Position numbers and translations under genes: made by a program
Shown: positions 1 to 7,526 of the stretch, piece after piece
Layout of the letters: every line of letters starts with the position of its first letter
How positions within the stretch are numbered: position 1 is the first letter of the stretch
Notes under the pieces: model-generated
What the model saw: only the letters and a program-made list of their open reading frames with translations
What the model was told of the DNA's origin: nothing
The model's database searches: none
Assembly: GCA_021787505.1 (NCBI GenBank)
Contig: JAJYLU010000039.1
Coordinates: forward strand, 1-9,594
DNA from: Nitrospirota bacterium
GTDB lineage: Bacteria; Nitrospirota; Thermodesulfovibrionia; Thermodesulfovibrionales; UBA6898
Direction: 5' to 3'
Length of the DNA: 9,594 bases

Positions 1-218
1 GTTTCCTGATCATAAGGCCGACGATCTGGGTCGCAAAAAACGTCCTGATCGGCGTCACGGACGCCAAGGTCATAGAGGCGATCGTCAACGGAGTGCCCGG
101 CGCCATAGGGGCGTTCAGCAGGCAGCTGAGAAAGGCCCAGACCGGCTTTCTTCACCATTACGCAACGATCATGGCGATGGGACTGCTGGTCATCCTCGTC
201 CTGATGCTTATGAGGTAG
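1..218 (+). CDS. nuoL: NADH-quinone oxidoreductase subunit L (NuoL), C-terminal end only
   Basis: The open frame runs in from the left edge (first whole codon at 3) and stops with TAG at 216-218, giving about 71 residues. It contains an amphipathic stretch with FSRQLRKAQTG, then a final hydrophobic segment (HHYATIMAMGLLVILVLMLM) that would be the last transmembrane helix of NuoL. Taken alone the fragment is too short for a firm family call. Its position 7 bases upstream of nuoM, in the same direction, fits the conserved nuoL-nuoM-nuoN order. NuoL is the distal antiporter-like subunit of complex I in the cytoplasmic membrane, and its C-terminal lateral helix braces the membrane arm. The catalytic part lies outside the window. 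Confidence 0.85.
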   Translation, partial: FLIIRPTIWVAKNVLIGVTDAKVIEAIVNGVPGAIGAFSRQLRKAQTGFLHHYATIMAMGLLVILVLMLMR

Positions 219-225
219 ATATATA

Positions 226-1764
226 ATGGAACAGGTTATGACGAACAGCTTGGGCTTTCCGATACTCAGCACGCTGGTATTCCTGCCAGTGGCAGGAGCG
301 GCCTTCCTGCTGCTGATCCCGAGGTCAGAAGAGAAACTCATCAAATGGTTTACGCTCGCGATGAGCGTGATCACGTTTGTCATCTCCCTGCCGCTCTTCA
401 CGAGATTCGACAAGACTACCCACGTCATGCAGTTCGTCGAGAGGCACGCTTGGATACCCGCGTGGAACATCAATTATTCCCTCGGTATCGACGGCATCAG
501 TATCCTCTTCGTGCTTCTTTCTACGCTCGTGATCATCCTGTGCGTGCTGATATCCTGGAATTCGATAAAGACGAAGGTGAAGGAATTCTACATTTCGTTG
601 CTGATCATCGAAGGCGCAATGATAGGCGTCTTCTGCGCCCTCGATTTCTTCCTCTTCTATATCTTCTGGGAGGCGATGCTGATACCGATGTATCTCCTGA
701 TAGGAGTCTGGGGAGGCCCCAACAGGGTCTACGCCGCCGTGAAGTTTTTTCTCTACACGCTCGTGGGCAGCGTACTGATGCTGGTCGGGATCATCGTCCT
801 CTATCTGTATGCCGGCAGGACCTTCGACATCGTCGAACTCTCTACGAAGATGTATCCCTATGATATGCAACTCTGGCTGTTCTGGGCGTTTTTTGCCGCC
901 TTTGCCGTGAAAGTCCCGATGTTCCCGGTCCATACCTGGCTTCCCGACGCTCATACCGAGGCGCCTACCGCAGGCAGCGTGATCCTTGCGGCCGTGCTGA
1001 TCAAGATGGGGGCCTACGGATTCCTGAGGTTCTCCCTGCCGATCCTGCCGGAGGCTTCGAAGGCAATGACGCCGGCGATGCTTATCTTATCGGTCATCGC
1101 CATTATTTACGGAGGCATTATTTGTCTTGCCCAGACCGACCTGAAGAGGCTGATCGCATACAGTTCAGTGAGTCATATGGGGTTTGTGACCCTCGGCATC
1201 TTCGCGCTCAACATACAGGGGATGGAGGGAGGAATACTCCAGATGGTCAACCACGGTATTGTGACCGGCGCGCTCTTCCTGAGCGTGGGCGTCATTTACG
1301 ACAGGACGCATACGAGGCAGATTGCAGATTACGGAGGCGTCGCCTCTGTGATGCCGTTATATGCCTCGCTCTTCATCGTATTTACGCTCGCGGCGATCGG
1401 CCTGCCCTCGACAAACGGGTTTGTCGGCGAGTTTCTGATCATACTCGGAGGGTTTACCGCCAACCAGTGGGCCGGCGTGCTCGCGGCCACCGGCATCATC
1501 ATCGGCGCAGGGTACATGCTCTGGCTTTATCAAAGGGTCTTCTTCATGGAAACGAACCAGAAGGTGGCCGGCCTTAGCGATATGGACGGAAGGGAAATCA
1601 TGGCGCTCCTCCCGATGGTGATACTGATATTCTGGATAGGGGTATACCCCGATACCTTTCTCGGCTTTATGCACAAGTCGGTTGAGCACCTCATCGTGAG
1701 GGTGAATACTGGCGGCGTGAGCGGCCCGGCAATCGCAAGGAATATCATCGAGGTGATCAGATGA
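226..1764 (+). CDS. nuoM: NADH-quinone oxidoreductase subunit M (NuoM)
   Basis: This 512-residue polytopic membrane protein is of normal NuoM length (E. coli about 509). It is one of the three antiporter-like subunits that move protons in complex I. The hallmark residues are visible: the membrane glutamate in FWEAMLIPMY (Glu149), Lys229 in AVKVPMFPVHTWLPDAH, Lys260 in VLIKMGAYG, the histidines in SSVSHMG (317) and MVNHG (343), and Glu402 in GFVGEF. The HTWLPDAHTEAPT stretch is the signature of the proton-antiporter M family. The ATG at 226 is preferred because GAGGT, at the end of nuoL (212-216), sits 9 bases upstream as ribosome binding site. A second in-frame ATG at 238 is possible. The gene is cotranscribed with nuoL and nuoN, and its promoter lies upstream of the window. 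No anomaly is seen. Confidence 0.97.
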   Translation: MEQVMTNSLGFPILSTLVFLPVAGAAFLLLIPRSEEKLIKWFTLAMSVITFVISLPLFTRFDKTTHVMQFVERHAWIPAWNINYSLGIDGISILFVLLSTLVIILCVLISWNSIKTKVKEFYISLLIIEGAMIGVFCALDFFLFYIFWEAMLIPMYLLIGVWGGPNRVYAAVKFFLYTLVGSVLMLVGIIVLYLYAGRTFDIVELSTKMYPYDMQLWLFWAFFAAFAVKVPMFPVHTWLPDAHTEAPTAGSVILAAVLIKMGAYGFLRFSLPILPEASKAMTPAMLILSVIAIIYGGIICLAQTDLKRLIAYSSVSHMGFVTLGIFALNIQGMEGGILQMVNHGIVTGALFLSVGVIYDRTHTRQIADYGGVASVMPLYASLFIVFTLAAIGLPSTNGFVGEFLIILGGFTANQWAGVLAATGIIIGAGYMLWLYQRVFFMETNQKVAGLSDMDGREIMALLPMVILIFWIGVYPDTFLGFMHKSVEHLIVRVNTGGVSGPAIARNIIEVIR

Positions 1765-1792
1765 ACTGTAAGCCATTGAGCGCGCAAGAAAT

Positions 1793-3226
1793 ATGGGGGT
1801 TCCGATGCAGTTTGTGATGCCTGACCTGAGACCTTTGACGCCCGAGATACTCATGACCGTACTGTCCCTCCTTATCCTCCTGTCGGACCTCGTCATCAAG
1901 AGGAAGGAGACGATTGCACTGTTGAGCATACTGAGTGTCGCTGCGGTCGCTTTCACCTTCAGGGATTCGCTGGGCGTCACCTTCAACGGCATGTTCATCT
2001 CGGACGGGTACAGCAGATTTTTTGGTATTATCTTTGTCCTGAACGTGATCCTTACTGTGCTGATATCGGTCAAGTATATAGGCATCGAGCGGGTGAACTT
2101 CGGGGAATATTACGGTCTCATCCTTTTTTCGACACTCGGGATGATGATCATGGCGTCAGCCGGAGACCTGATCGTTCTCTATCTCGGACTTGAATTAATG
2201 GCGTTAAGCACCTATATCCTGGCCGGATTCATCAGATACGATATCAAGTCCAATGAGGCGGCGATGAAGTATTTTCTTCTCGGGGCCTTTGCCTCGGCCT
2301 TCCTGCTCTACGGGACATCGATGATTTACGGACTTACGGGAACGACGAATATCAAGGCTATCGCCGGATACATCCTGTTGCACGGTCTTATGGGAAACCC
2401 GGCGCTGACCCTGGCGATGGTGCTTTTCGTGGTTGCCTTCTCTTTCAAGATCGCTGCCGTGCCTTTCCATATGTGGGCGCCCGACGCATACGAAGGTGCA
2501 CCTACCTCGATCACCGCATTCATGTCGGTCGGTCCGAAGGCGGCGGGGTTTGCGGTCATGGGAAGGGTCCTTCTCGACGGCCTTTACCCTATCAGGCCCG
2601 AATGGTCGGCCGTGCTTATCCCGATCGCCATCCTCACGATGGGCGTTGGGAATATCGTTGCCTTGTCGCAGACCAACATCAAGAGGATGCTCGCCTATTC
2701 TTCGATCGCTCACGCCGGATATGCACTTCTTGGCGTGATCGCCGGGACTGCCGACGGGCTTGCGAGCGTCATGAACTACATGCTTATTTATGCATTTATG
2801 AATATCGGGGCCTTTGCCGTGATCATCATGCTCCGTACCGAGGGCTTCAAGGGCGACAATATCACCGATTACGAAGGGCTGTCGAAGACGCATCCCCTGC
2901 TTGCCTCCCTGATGCTTGTTTTCATGTTCTCCCTCACCGGCATCCCCCCGACCGCGGGCTTTATGGGTAAGTTCTATCTCTTTATGAGCGCAGTTAATGC
3001 CGGGTATACATGGGTCGTGATCATTGCCGTGATATTCAGCGCCATATCCGCGTATTTCTATCTTCGGATCGTCATGTATATGTATATGAAAGATCCGAAG
3101 CAAGAGGTCGCGATTTCGACGTCTCCCTCGATGAGTCTTGCCCTCGCAATCACCCTCTTCGGGGTCATCGCGATAGGGGTGCTTCCGGCATCAGTCGTAC
3201 ACCTGGCACGCATCGCCTTTCCGTAG
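1793..3226 (+). CDS. nuoN: NADH-quinone oxidoreductase subunit N (NuoN)
   Basis: A 477-residue polytopic protein of normal NuoN length, the third antiporter-like subunit of complex I and the one closest to the quinone arm. Key charged residues are present: Glu134 in LGLELMALSTYIL, Lys219 in FKIAAVPFHMWAPDAYEGAP, Lys249 in GPKAAGFA, and Lys393 in GFMGKFYLF. The HMWAPDAYEGAPT stretch distinguishes NuoN from NuoM (HTWLPDAHTEAPT). It starts 28 bases after nuoM. The start is uncertain: ATG 1793 has only a weak purine tract (AAGAA) upstream, while ATG 1805 (MQFVMPDL) and ATG 1829 onward give the usual short N-terminus of this family. The difference is only a few residues. It ends with TAG at 3224-3226, and the following amidohydrolase continues in the same frame. 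Confidence 0.97.
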   Translation: MGVPMQFVMPDLRPLTPEILMTVLSLLILLSDLVIKRKETIALLSILSVAAVAFTFRDSLGVTFNGMFISDGYSRFFGIIFVLNVILTVLISVKYIGIERVNFGEYYGLILFSTLGMMIMASAGDLIVLYLGLELMALSTYILAGFIRYDIKSNEAAMKYFLLGAFASAFLLYGTSMIYGLTGTTNIKAIAGYILLHGLMGNPALTLAMVLFVVAFSFKIAAVPFHMWAPDAYEGAPTSITAFMSVGPKAAGFAVMGRVLLDGLYPIRPEWSAVLIPIAILTMGVGNIVALSQTNIKRMLAYSSIAHAGYALLGVIAGTADGLASVMNYMLIYAFMNIGAFAVIIMLRTEGFKGDNITDYEGLSKTHPLLASLMLVFMFSLTGIPPTAGFMGKFYLFMSAVNAGYTWVVIIAVIFSAISAYFYLRIVMYMYMKDPKQEVAISTSPSMSLALAITLFGVIAIGVLPASVVHLARIAFP

Positions 3227-3235
3227 GTTTTCATT

Positions 3236-4201
3236 CTGGAGTCCCTGCAAACATTTATCTACGATAAATCGCCCGATCTGTACCGCATTCCGCCCTTCAG
3301 GGACGCCCATATGCACTTTACGGTGAGGGGATGGCCCGCCTCGATGCCCGATCTCGAAACCATAAAGAAGGAGTACCTGCGCCGGGGGGTCTGCGAGATT
3401 CACGATATGGGAAACCGTTTCGGGGCGGGGCTCCTTGCCAGAACGATACTGAGGGGCGAAATTGCGGTCAAATCCTGTGGCTATGCCCTTTATAAGAAAG
3501 GTACATACGGCGCCTTTCTCGGCAAGGGTGTAGAGGGGGGTGAGGACATAGTGAGGGAAGTGGGGACTCTGCACCGTGCAGGCGCCGATTTTATAAAGGT
3601 GATTAATTCCGGCATCGTTAGTGCGGCCGGCAACCGCCTAGTGACTGACGGAGGTTTTACCCGGGAAGAACTTAGAATGCTCTGTGAAGAATCGCGTGAG
3701 GCAGGGCTGGAGGTAGCATGCCACGCGAATTCCGACAGCGCGATACGGGATGCCGTAGCAGCAGGAGTCTCCTCGATCGAGCACGGGTTTTTTGTATCGA
3801 AGGAGACGCTCAATATGATGGCTGAGGCGGGGGTTGCATGGACACCAACCGCCTTTGCGCTTCTGAGCGTGGCTGCCCCGCTCCCCCACGATCAGAGAAG
3901 ATACCTTGAAGAGGTTGTAGAGGCTCATCTTTCTTCCATCCACCTGGCATGTGCGGCCGGTGTAAAACTGCGGGTAGGCAGCGACAGCGGTTCGAAAGAA
4001 GTGAGCCACGGAGGTTCTTTCTTTGAAGAGCTGCGGCTCTTCAGAAAGGCCGGGCTTACGAATGATCAAATATTATCCGCAGCCTGCACGGATACAAGCG
4101 AAATAGAAGAAGGGAATTATCTTCTCGTCAAAGAGGACTTTATGCAGACGGGGAAAATAGAGGGAATGTACAAAGGTAGTATGCGTTGCCAAGAGGGGTA
4201 A
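3236..4201 (+). CDS. Amidohydrolase-superfamily metal-dependent hydrolase, start uncertain
   Basis: A TIM-barrel amidohydrolase, related by motif to the imidazolonepropionase/prolidase-like group. Counting from ATG 3311 as residue 1, the expected metal ligands are all visible: a HxH motif (DAHMHF), Lys96 in FIKVINSG (candidate carboxylated bridging lysine), His138 in ACHANS, His158 in IEHGFF and Asp225 in GSDSG. The first His of HxH is codon 3308-3310, just before that ATG, so the protein must begin further upstream. The frame is open back to the nuoN stop but has no ATG, GTG or TTG there. CTG 3236, 8 bases after a weak AGG, is my tentative start (321 residues); ATT 3233 and CTG 3245 are alternatives. 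ATG 3311 itself has an AGGGA 7 bases upstream. There is no signal peptide, so it is cytoplasmic. Substrate is unknown. It is probably cotranscribed with nuo and ends at the terminator at 4220. Loss of the original start (early decay) cannot be excluded. Confidence 0.85.
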   Translation: MESLQTFIYDKSPDLYRIPPFRDAHMHFTVRGWPASMPDLETIKKEYLRRGVCEIHDMGNRFGAGLLARTILRGEIAVKSCGYALYKKGTYGAFLGKGVEGGEDIVREVGTLHRAGADFIKVINSGIVSAAGNRLVTDGGFTREELRMLCEESREAGLEVACHANSDSAIRDAVAAGVSSIEHGFFVSKETLNMMAEAGVAWTPTAFALLSVAAPLPHDQRRYLEEVVEAHLSSIHLACAAGVKLRVGSDSGSKEVSHGGSFFEELRLFRKAGLTNDQILSAACTDTSEIEEGNYLLVKEDFMQTGKIEGMYKGSMRCQEG

Positions 4202-4219
4202 TTCGGCAGGTAATGGAGA

Positions 4220-4262
4220 AAAGCCCCCTCGGATGTCTCAGGAGAGGGCTTTCTCTTTTTTT
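4220..4262 (+). terminator. Intrinsic terminator after the nuo-amidohydrolase unit
   Basis: AAAGCCCCCTC (4220-4230) pairs with GAGAGGGCTTT (4242-4252) with one C/A mismatch and an 11-base loop, followed by CTC and a run of seven T (4256-4262). It lies 18 bases after the amidohydrolase stop. Read on the other strand the stem is followed by a poorer T tract (TTTTCTCC), so it may also serve the convergent gene ending at 4264. Confidence 0.85.
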
Positions 4263-4263
4263 A

Positions 4264-4779
4264 CTATTCGTCAAGAAGAATTGCCGTGGCTCCAATAGCG
4301 ATCGAGTCGGACGCGCTGGCAAATTTCAGTCGTAACGACATGACCAGTGCCCCGTCGGCGGTTAGATTCAGGGGTGGAGAAACATAACACGTGCCCGCGC
4401 TGCTTTCCGCGATCGGCGACAAATCTATAAGCACGGTAGCGGTTTTTAGAATGTATTCACTTAAACGCACCTGAACGATTGAGGTCCCTGCGTTCGGCGT
4501 CTGATAGCAGATGGCAATTAGTTTGACGGTGCCGCCGAAGTTAATGGGAATTGCTGCGTCGATCCATTTCAAATCACCCGCGGCAGTCGAGGTAACGCGC
4601 AGGTCATTAGGAGAACTCTGCGGATGATCAAGGGTCAGGGTACTTCCCCCCTCTTCATGCCACATATAGTTTCCGAGCGCCAGCGCCCTCTCAACGGCTT
4701 CACCATTCCCCGACGTTCCCGCAATAATGCAGAGCGTCAGAACAATAAGTACAGTCGTAAAATAAAGCTTTTTCTTCAC
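4264..4779 (-). CDS. Small exported protein of unknown function
   Basis: A 171-residue protein starting at GTG 4779, chosen because GGGGG (4788-4792) lies 8 bases upstream; an upstream in-frame TTG at 4800 would add seven residues and lacks a ribosome site. The N-terminus KKKLYFTTVLIVLTLCIIAG is a classical signal peptide, with likely cleavage after GNGEA (residue 28). Cys17 is not in a lipobox (LTLC), so a lipoprotein is unlikely. The mature part of about 143 residues is rich in alternating hydrophobic residues (VKLIAICYQ, ALVMSLRLKF, SIAIGATAILLDE), suggesting a beta-sandwich fold. Two cysteines (91 in ICYQ, 131 in TCYVSPP) could form a disulfide outside the cytoplasm. I do not recognise a family with confidence and assign no function. 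It is a single-gene unit with its own promoter, convergent to the amidohydrolase and divergent from typA. Confidence 0.75.
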   Translation of the reverse strand: MKKKLYFTTVLIVLTLCIIAGTSGNGEAVERALALGNYMWHEEGGSTLTLDHPQSSPNDLRVTSTAAGDLKWIDAAIPINFGGTVKLIAICYQTPNAGTSIVQVRLSEYILKTATVLIDLSPIAESSAGTCYVSPPLNLTADGALVMSLRLKFASASDSIAIGATAILLDE

Positions 4780-4787
4780 GTATACAA

Positions 4788-4796
4788 CCCCCTTTT
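4788..4796 (-). promoter_or_regulatory. Ribosome binding site that fixes the start of the exported protein
   Basis: On the minus strand AAAAGGGGG (4796-4788) precedes the GTG at 4779 by 8 bases, a good spacing. It lies inside the longer TTG-started version of the frame and so argues for the GTG start. Confidence 0.6.
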
Positions 4797-4887
4797 CCAA
4801 TAGAATTTAACTCAAAAAAAATAATCCCCGAGAACCAGACCCCGAATCTGTGGCTATCACCCCCTTTTTGCCGCGGCCTATCAAGCC

Positions 4888-4916
4888 AGTATAGCATGAA
4901 GCATACGAAATCGAAA
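4888..4916 (-). promoter_or_regulatory. Probable sigma-70 promoter with extended -10 for the exported protein
   Basis: On the minus strand TGC-TATACT gives an extended -10 (TATACT at 4893-4888, TG at 4896-4895). Seventeen bases upstream is a poor -35 (TTTCGA, 4916-4911), which an extended -10 can tolerate. Initiation near 4881 would leave an untranslated leader of about 100 nt. The call is from consensus match only. Confidence 0.45.
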
Positions 4917-5043
4917 GAGTTTATTTTGTGCACTGATGGGGTGAGAGAAGAAGGAAACGGACAGCGGCCCACTTTCCATGCCTTAAAGTATATGCCCGCG
5001 CCCCAAGCGTAAAGCGGACGCGATTTTTTGGCAGGGAATTCCG

Positions 5044-5073
5044 TTGCTTTTTCCCTCGTTACCCTTGTAAACT
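5044..5073 (+). promoter_or_regulatory. Candidate typA promoter with an overlapping inverted repeat
   Basis: TTGCTT (5044-5049) and TAAACT (5068-5073) are spaced by 18 bases, a moderate sigma-70 match. GTTAC (5058-5062) and GTAAC (5075-5079) form an inverted repeat that brackets the -10 box and could be an operator or be chance. Initiation near 5080 would give a typA leader of about 105 nt. Confidence 0.3.
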
Positions 5074-5086
5074 AGTAACATACCGC

Positions 5087-5137
5087 CGGAAACAGGAATC
5101 CGTTGTCCGAAGGCTCGGCCGTCCTGCCATTGAGGCA
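5087..5137 (+). promoter_or_regulatory. Foldable 5' leader of typA, possible structured RNA
   Basis: Several short perfect pairings are packed into about 50 bases: CAGGA (5093-5097) with TCCTG (5122-5126), enclosing CCGA (5107-5110) with TCGG (5115-5118) around a 4-base loop; TGCC (5125-5128) with GGCA (5134-5137) around a 5-base loop; and CGGA (5087-5090) with TCCG (5099-5102). The first pairing overlaps with both the last two, so the folds are partly mutually exclusive. I cannot match this to a named riboswitch and it may be chance. Confidence 0.25.
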
Positions 5138-5184
5138 TCGTCGCAGCAATAATCAGAAAGTCATATACAGAGGAGAAACGTATC

Positions 5185-6996
5185 GTGAAGCGTGAAGATT
5201 TGAGGAATATCGCAATAATAGCCCATGTCGACCATGGGAAGACGACGCTCGTCGACGGGATGTTGAAGCAGTCGGGTCTTTTCCGCTCGAATGAAAAGGT
5301 GCAAGAAAGGATGATGGACAACATCGACCTGGAGCGCGAGCGCGGCATCACGATCATGGCGAAAAACACGGCGGTCCAATACAATGGCTGCAAGATAAAT
5401 ATCGTTGACACCCCAGGCCACGCCGATTTCGGAGGAGAGGTCGAGAGGACGCTCAAGATGGTAGATGGAGTCCTTCTGCTCGTCGACGCATCTGAAGGAC
5501 CGCTGCCCCAGACGCGGTTTGTCCTCAAGAAGGCCCTAGAGCTGAACCTGCCACCGATCCTTGTCGTTAACAAGATAGACCGGCCGGACGCGAGGATACA
5601 GGAGGTGCTGAACGAGGTGTATGATCTTTTCATCGACCTCGATGCGACCGAGGAACAGCTTGAGTTCCCCATCGTCTATACCAATGCGAAACTGGGGATC
5701 GGGAAGCTCTCTTTGGACGAAGATTCGGAGGACCTCAGGTGTCTTCTGGACCTGATTATGAAGACAATCCCCGCGCCTGAGGCCGATGAGAATGAGGTCC
5801 TCCAGCTTTTAGTGACGAACATCGACTATAACGACTACGTCGGAAGGCTCGCGATCGGAAGGATATTTTCCGGGTCTGTTAAGGTCGGGGACTGGGTATC
5901 GGTGATAAAGAGCGAGGAAGAGAAGGTGAAGACGAAGATCACGTCGCTCTTCGGATTTCAGGGCCTCGAGCGGGTGAGCATTGATAGCGCGGCTGTAGGA
6001 GACATTGTCGCCCTGGCGGGCATCGAGGGGATCAACATCGGCGATACCGTGACCGATCTCGAAAGACCGAAACCGTTGCCGAGGATAACGGTCGATGAAC
6101 CCACCATATCGATGGTTTTTTCGATCAATACCTCGCCTTTCGCTGGAAAGGAAGGCAAGTACGTCACCTCGCGGAACCTGAGAGAAAGGCTTGAAAAGGA
6201 ACTCCTTTACAACGTAGCGATCAAGGTTGATTTTGATAATACGGATTCGTTCAAGGTCATGGGTCGGGGAGAGCTGCAACTGGCCATTCTTATCGAGATG
6301 ATGCGGAGAGAAGGATATGAGCTTTCGGTGTCGATGCCCGAGACGATCACGAAGCAGATCAACGGAGCCATCCATGAGCCGATGGAGCATCTCGTAGTCG
6401 ATGTGCCGGATGAGTTCGTCGGAGTCGTGACCCAGAAGGTGGGCATGCGAAAGGGAAGGATGCAGAAGATGCAGAACAACGGGCACGGCAGGGTGCGCCT
6501 CGAATTCAGGATACCCTCGCGGGGACTGATAGGCTTCCGTTCACAGTTCCTCACGGACACCCGCGGCACCGGGCTGCTGAACCATATCTTCGACGGGTAT
6601 GAGCCGTGGCAGGGGCCGATTTCGAAACGCTCCACGGGCGCTATCGTGGCGGACCGGGCCGGCAGGACCACAACGTATGCGCTCTTTCACCTGCAGCCGA
6701 GGGGCACTCTTTTCGTAAAGGAAAATACGCATGTCTATGAGGGTATGGTGGTGGGCGAAAACTCCAGGGAAAACGACATCGATGTGAACGTGACGAAGGA
6801 AAAGAAGCTGACCAATATGAGGGCTTCGGGCGCGGACGAAGCCCTCCAGCTTATCCCCCCGAGGGTGCTCAGCCTCGAGCAGGCGATCGAATTCATCAAA
6901 GAGGACGAACTCGTCGAGATCACGCCGGCTTCGGTGCGCGTCAGGAAGAAGGTATTGGAGGCGAACAAACGGCCAAAGAACAGAGAGCCGAAGTGA
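5185..6996 (+). CDS. typA: Translational GTPase TypA/BipA
   Basis: A 603-residue ribosome-binding GTPase of the EF-G/LepA superfamily, of typical TypA length. In other bacteria it aids 50S assembly and growth under stress or cold. Visible motifs are G1 AHVDHGKT (13-20), G2 RGIT (53-56), G3 DTPGH (75-79) and NKID (129-132). The G5 position reads YTNAKLG (165-171), within family variation. Domain II follows at about 200-290, then EF-G-like domain III. The stretch [20 protein letters not shown] has Gln where E. coli has His. The EF-G V-like part includes [14 protein letters not shown]. The TypA-specific C-terminal domain follows, with [14 protein letters not shown] and [19 protein letters not shown] 5185 is the start because AGGAG (5171-5175) lies 9 bases upstream and the frame matches the family N-terminus. 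The gene stands alone behind its own leader. It ends 6 bases from a convergent pseudogene with no visible terminator. Confidence 0.97.
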   Translation: MKREDLRNIAIIAHVDHGKTTLVDGMLKQSGLFRSNEKVQERMMDNIDLERERGITIMAKNTAVQYNGCKINIVDTPGHADFGGEVERTLKMVDGVLLLVDASEGPLPQTRFVLKKALELNLPPILVVNKIDRPDARIQEVLNEVYDLFIDLDATEEQLEFPIVYTNAKLGIGKLSLDEDSEDLRCLLDLIMKTIPAPEADENEVLQLLVTNIDYNDYVGRLAIGRIFSGSVKVGDWVSVIKSEEEKVKTKITSLFGFQGLERVSIDSAAVGDIVALAGIEGINIGDTVTDLERPKPLPRITVDEPTISMVFSINTSPFAGKEGKYVTSRNLRERLEKELLYNVAIKVDFDNTDSFKVMGRGELQLAILIEMMRREGYELSVSMPETITKQINGAIHEPMEHLVVDVPDEFVGVVTQKVGMRKGRMQKMQNNGHGRVRLEFRIPSRGLIGFRSQFLTDTRGTGLLNHIFDGYEPWQGPISKRSTGAIVADRAGRTTTYALFHLQPRGTLFVKENTHVYEGMVVGENSRENDIDVNVTKEKKLTNMRASGADEALQLIPPRVLSLEQAIEFIKEDELVEITPASVRVRKKVLEANKRPKNREPK

Positions 6997-7002
6997 GACT
7001 GT

Positions 7003-7526
7003 TTACGCGGATTCGGCCCTGATGCCCGTCATGCAGTGGGTGATGATGAGCTTGTCCTTTGGCAGTTCCTTCGCCCGTTCCCCGATCTGGGATACCGGGA
7101 TATTTTTTGCCCCTTTCAGTATGCCGTGCATCGCCTCGTCCGGATCGCGGACGTCGAGTATGAGGACTGACGGATCGCCCTTTTCAACATAATCCTTGAA
7201 GTCCTCGATCGCGACTTCGCCGGGGCGCGGTTTGGGAACGTACGAGATTGCAGAACGGAGATCTCCCTGCGCGACCGTGCCGCCCATCTTCTTCCATGCT
7301 TCAAACCCACCGCTGAGCACCGACACCTCTTTATACCCCCAGCCCCTGACCCCGTATCAGAGGGGAATCTATCTTTGGCTGGCGAAAGCCCGGCGATCGG
7401 CATCGAGACGGCGCCGGGAATGTATCCTTTTCTTGCCTCATCGGCGGGTCTCAGGCCGATGAGAGCATAAAGTTTATTCGAAACTTCATAACTTGTCAAG
7501 AAATCTGCGGATAAGACCCGCTTCAG
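7003..7526 (-). pseudogene. Broken two-domain rhodanese (sulfurtransferase) gene
   Basis: Two frames together spell a tandem rhodanese-like protein. The N-terminal piece (about 7526-7358) reads SADFLTSYEV, then LIGLRPADEARKGYIPGAV and SPAKDRFPSD, a recognisable first domain in which the usual Asp of LIDLRP is Gly. The frame then shifts, and the C-terminal piece (about 7355-7003) continues with VRGWGYKEVSVLSGGFEAWK, a linker SYVPKPRPGEV, and a second domain with LILDVRDPDEA, KNIPVS and the active-site Cys loop THCMTGIRAESA. Some 20 residues normally found between RFPxD and GYKxV are missing, so a deletion of roughly 60 bp with frameshift is inferred. The protein also stops (TAA) right after RAESA, where the family usually runs on for about 30 more residues; the DNA beyond is the typA 3' end. 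No start codon or ribosome site remains. Family members act in sulfane-sulfur transfer. It lies downstream of the response-regulator gene on the same strand. Confidence 0.75.

Larger units (their letters stand above)
4780..5184. other. Intergenic region between two divergent genes
   Basis: These 405 bases separate the exported-protein gene (-) from typA (+). They hold the minus-strand promoter at 4888-4916 with its leader, the candidate typA promoter at 5044-5073, and a foldable leader at 5087-5137. In the minus-strand leader the hexamer TCGGGG occurs twice within 25 bases and a run of eight T follows, without a convincing hairpin. I see no tRNA, no mobile element and no coding frame with a ribosome site. 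A 51-codon antisense frame (4983-5138) is the tail of a frame that runs antisense through typA. Confidence 0.6.

Noticed and set aside
4800..4881. Cyclic dinucleotide (GEMM) riboswitch in the leader of the exported-protein gene
   Set aside because: GGCAAA and GATAGCC fragments recall the motif, but the two conserved helices with the GNRA loop and receptor are not present.
5000..5028. Small GCGT/ACGC stem followed by TTTTTT as a terminator or attenuator
   Set aside because: Only a 4-bp stem, and it lies upstream of the likely typA transcript start with no plus-strand gene running into it.
5028..5050. Sigma-54 promoter TTGGCAG...TTGCT upstream of typA
   Set aside because: The GG and GC elements are about 14 bases apart instead of 10, so they cannot form a -24/-12 pair.
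4983..5138. A 51-codon minus-strand frame upstream of typA
   Set aside because: It is the tail of a long frame antisense to typA, has no ribosome site, uses rare codons and resembles no protein I know.
5040..5144. tRNA-like start on the minus strand (GCGACGA then TGCCTCAATGGCAGGA)
   Set aside because: It resembles an acceptor and D-arm, but there is no matching 3' acceptor, no anticodon arm of correct size and no TTCRANY-type T arm.
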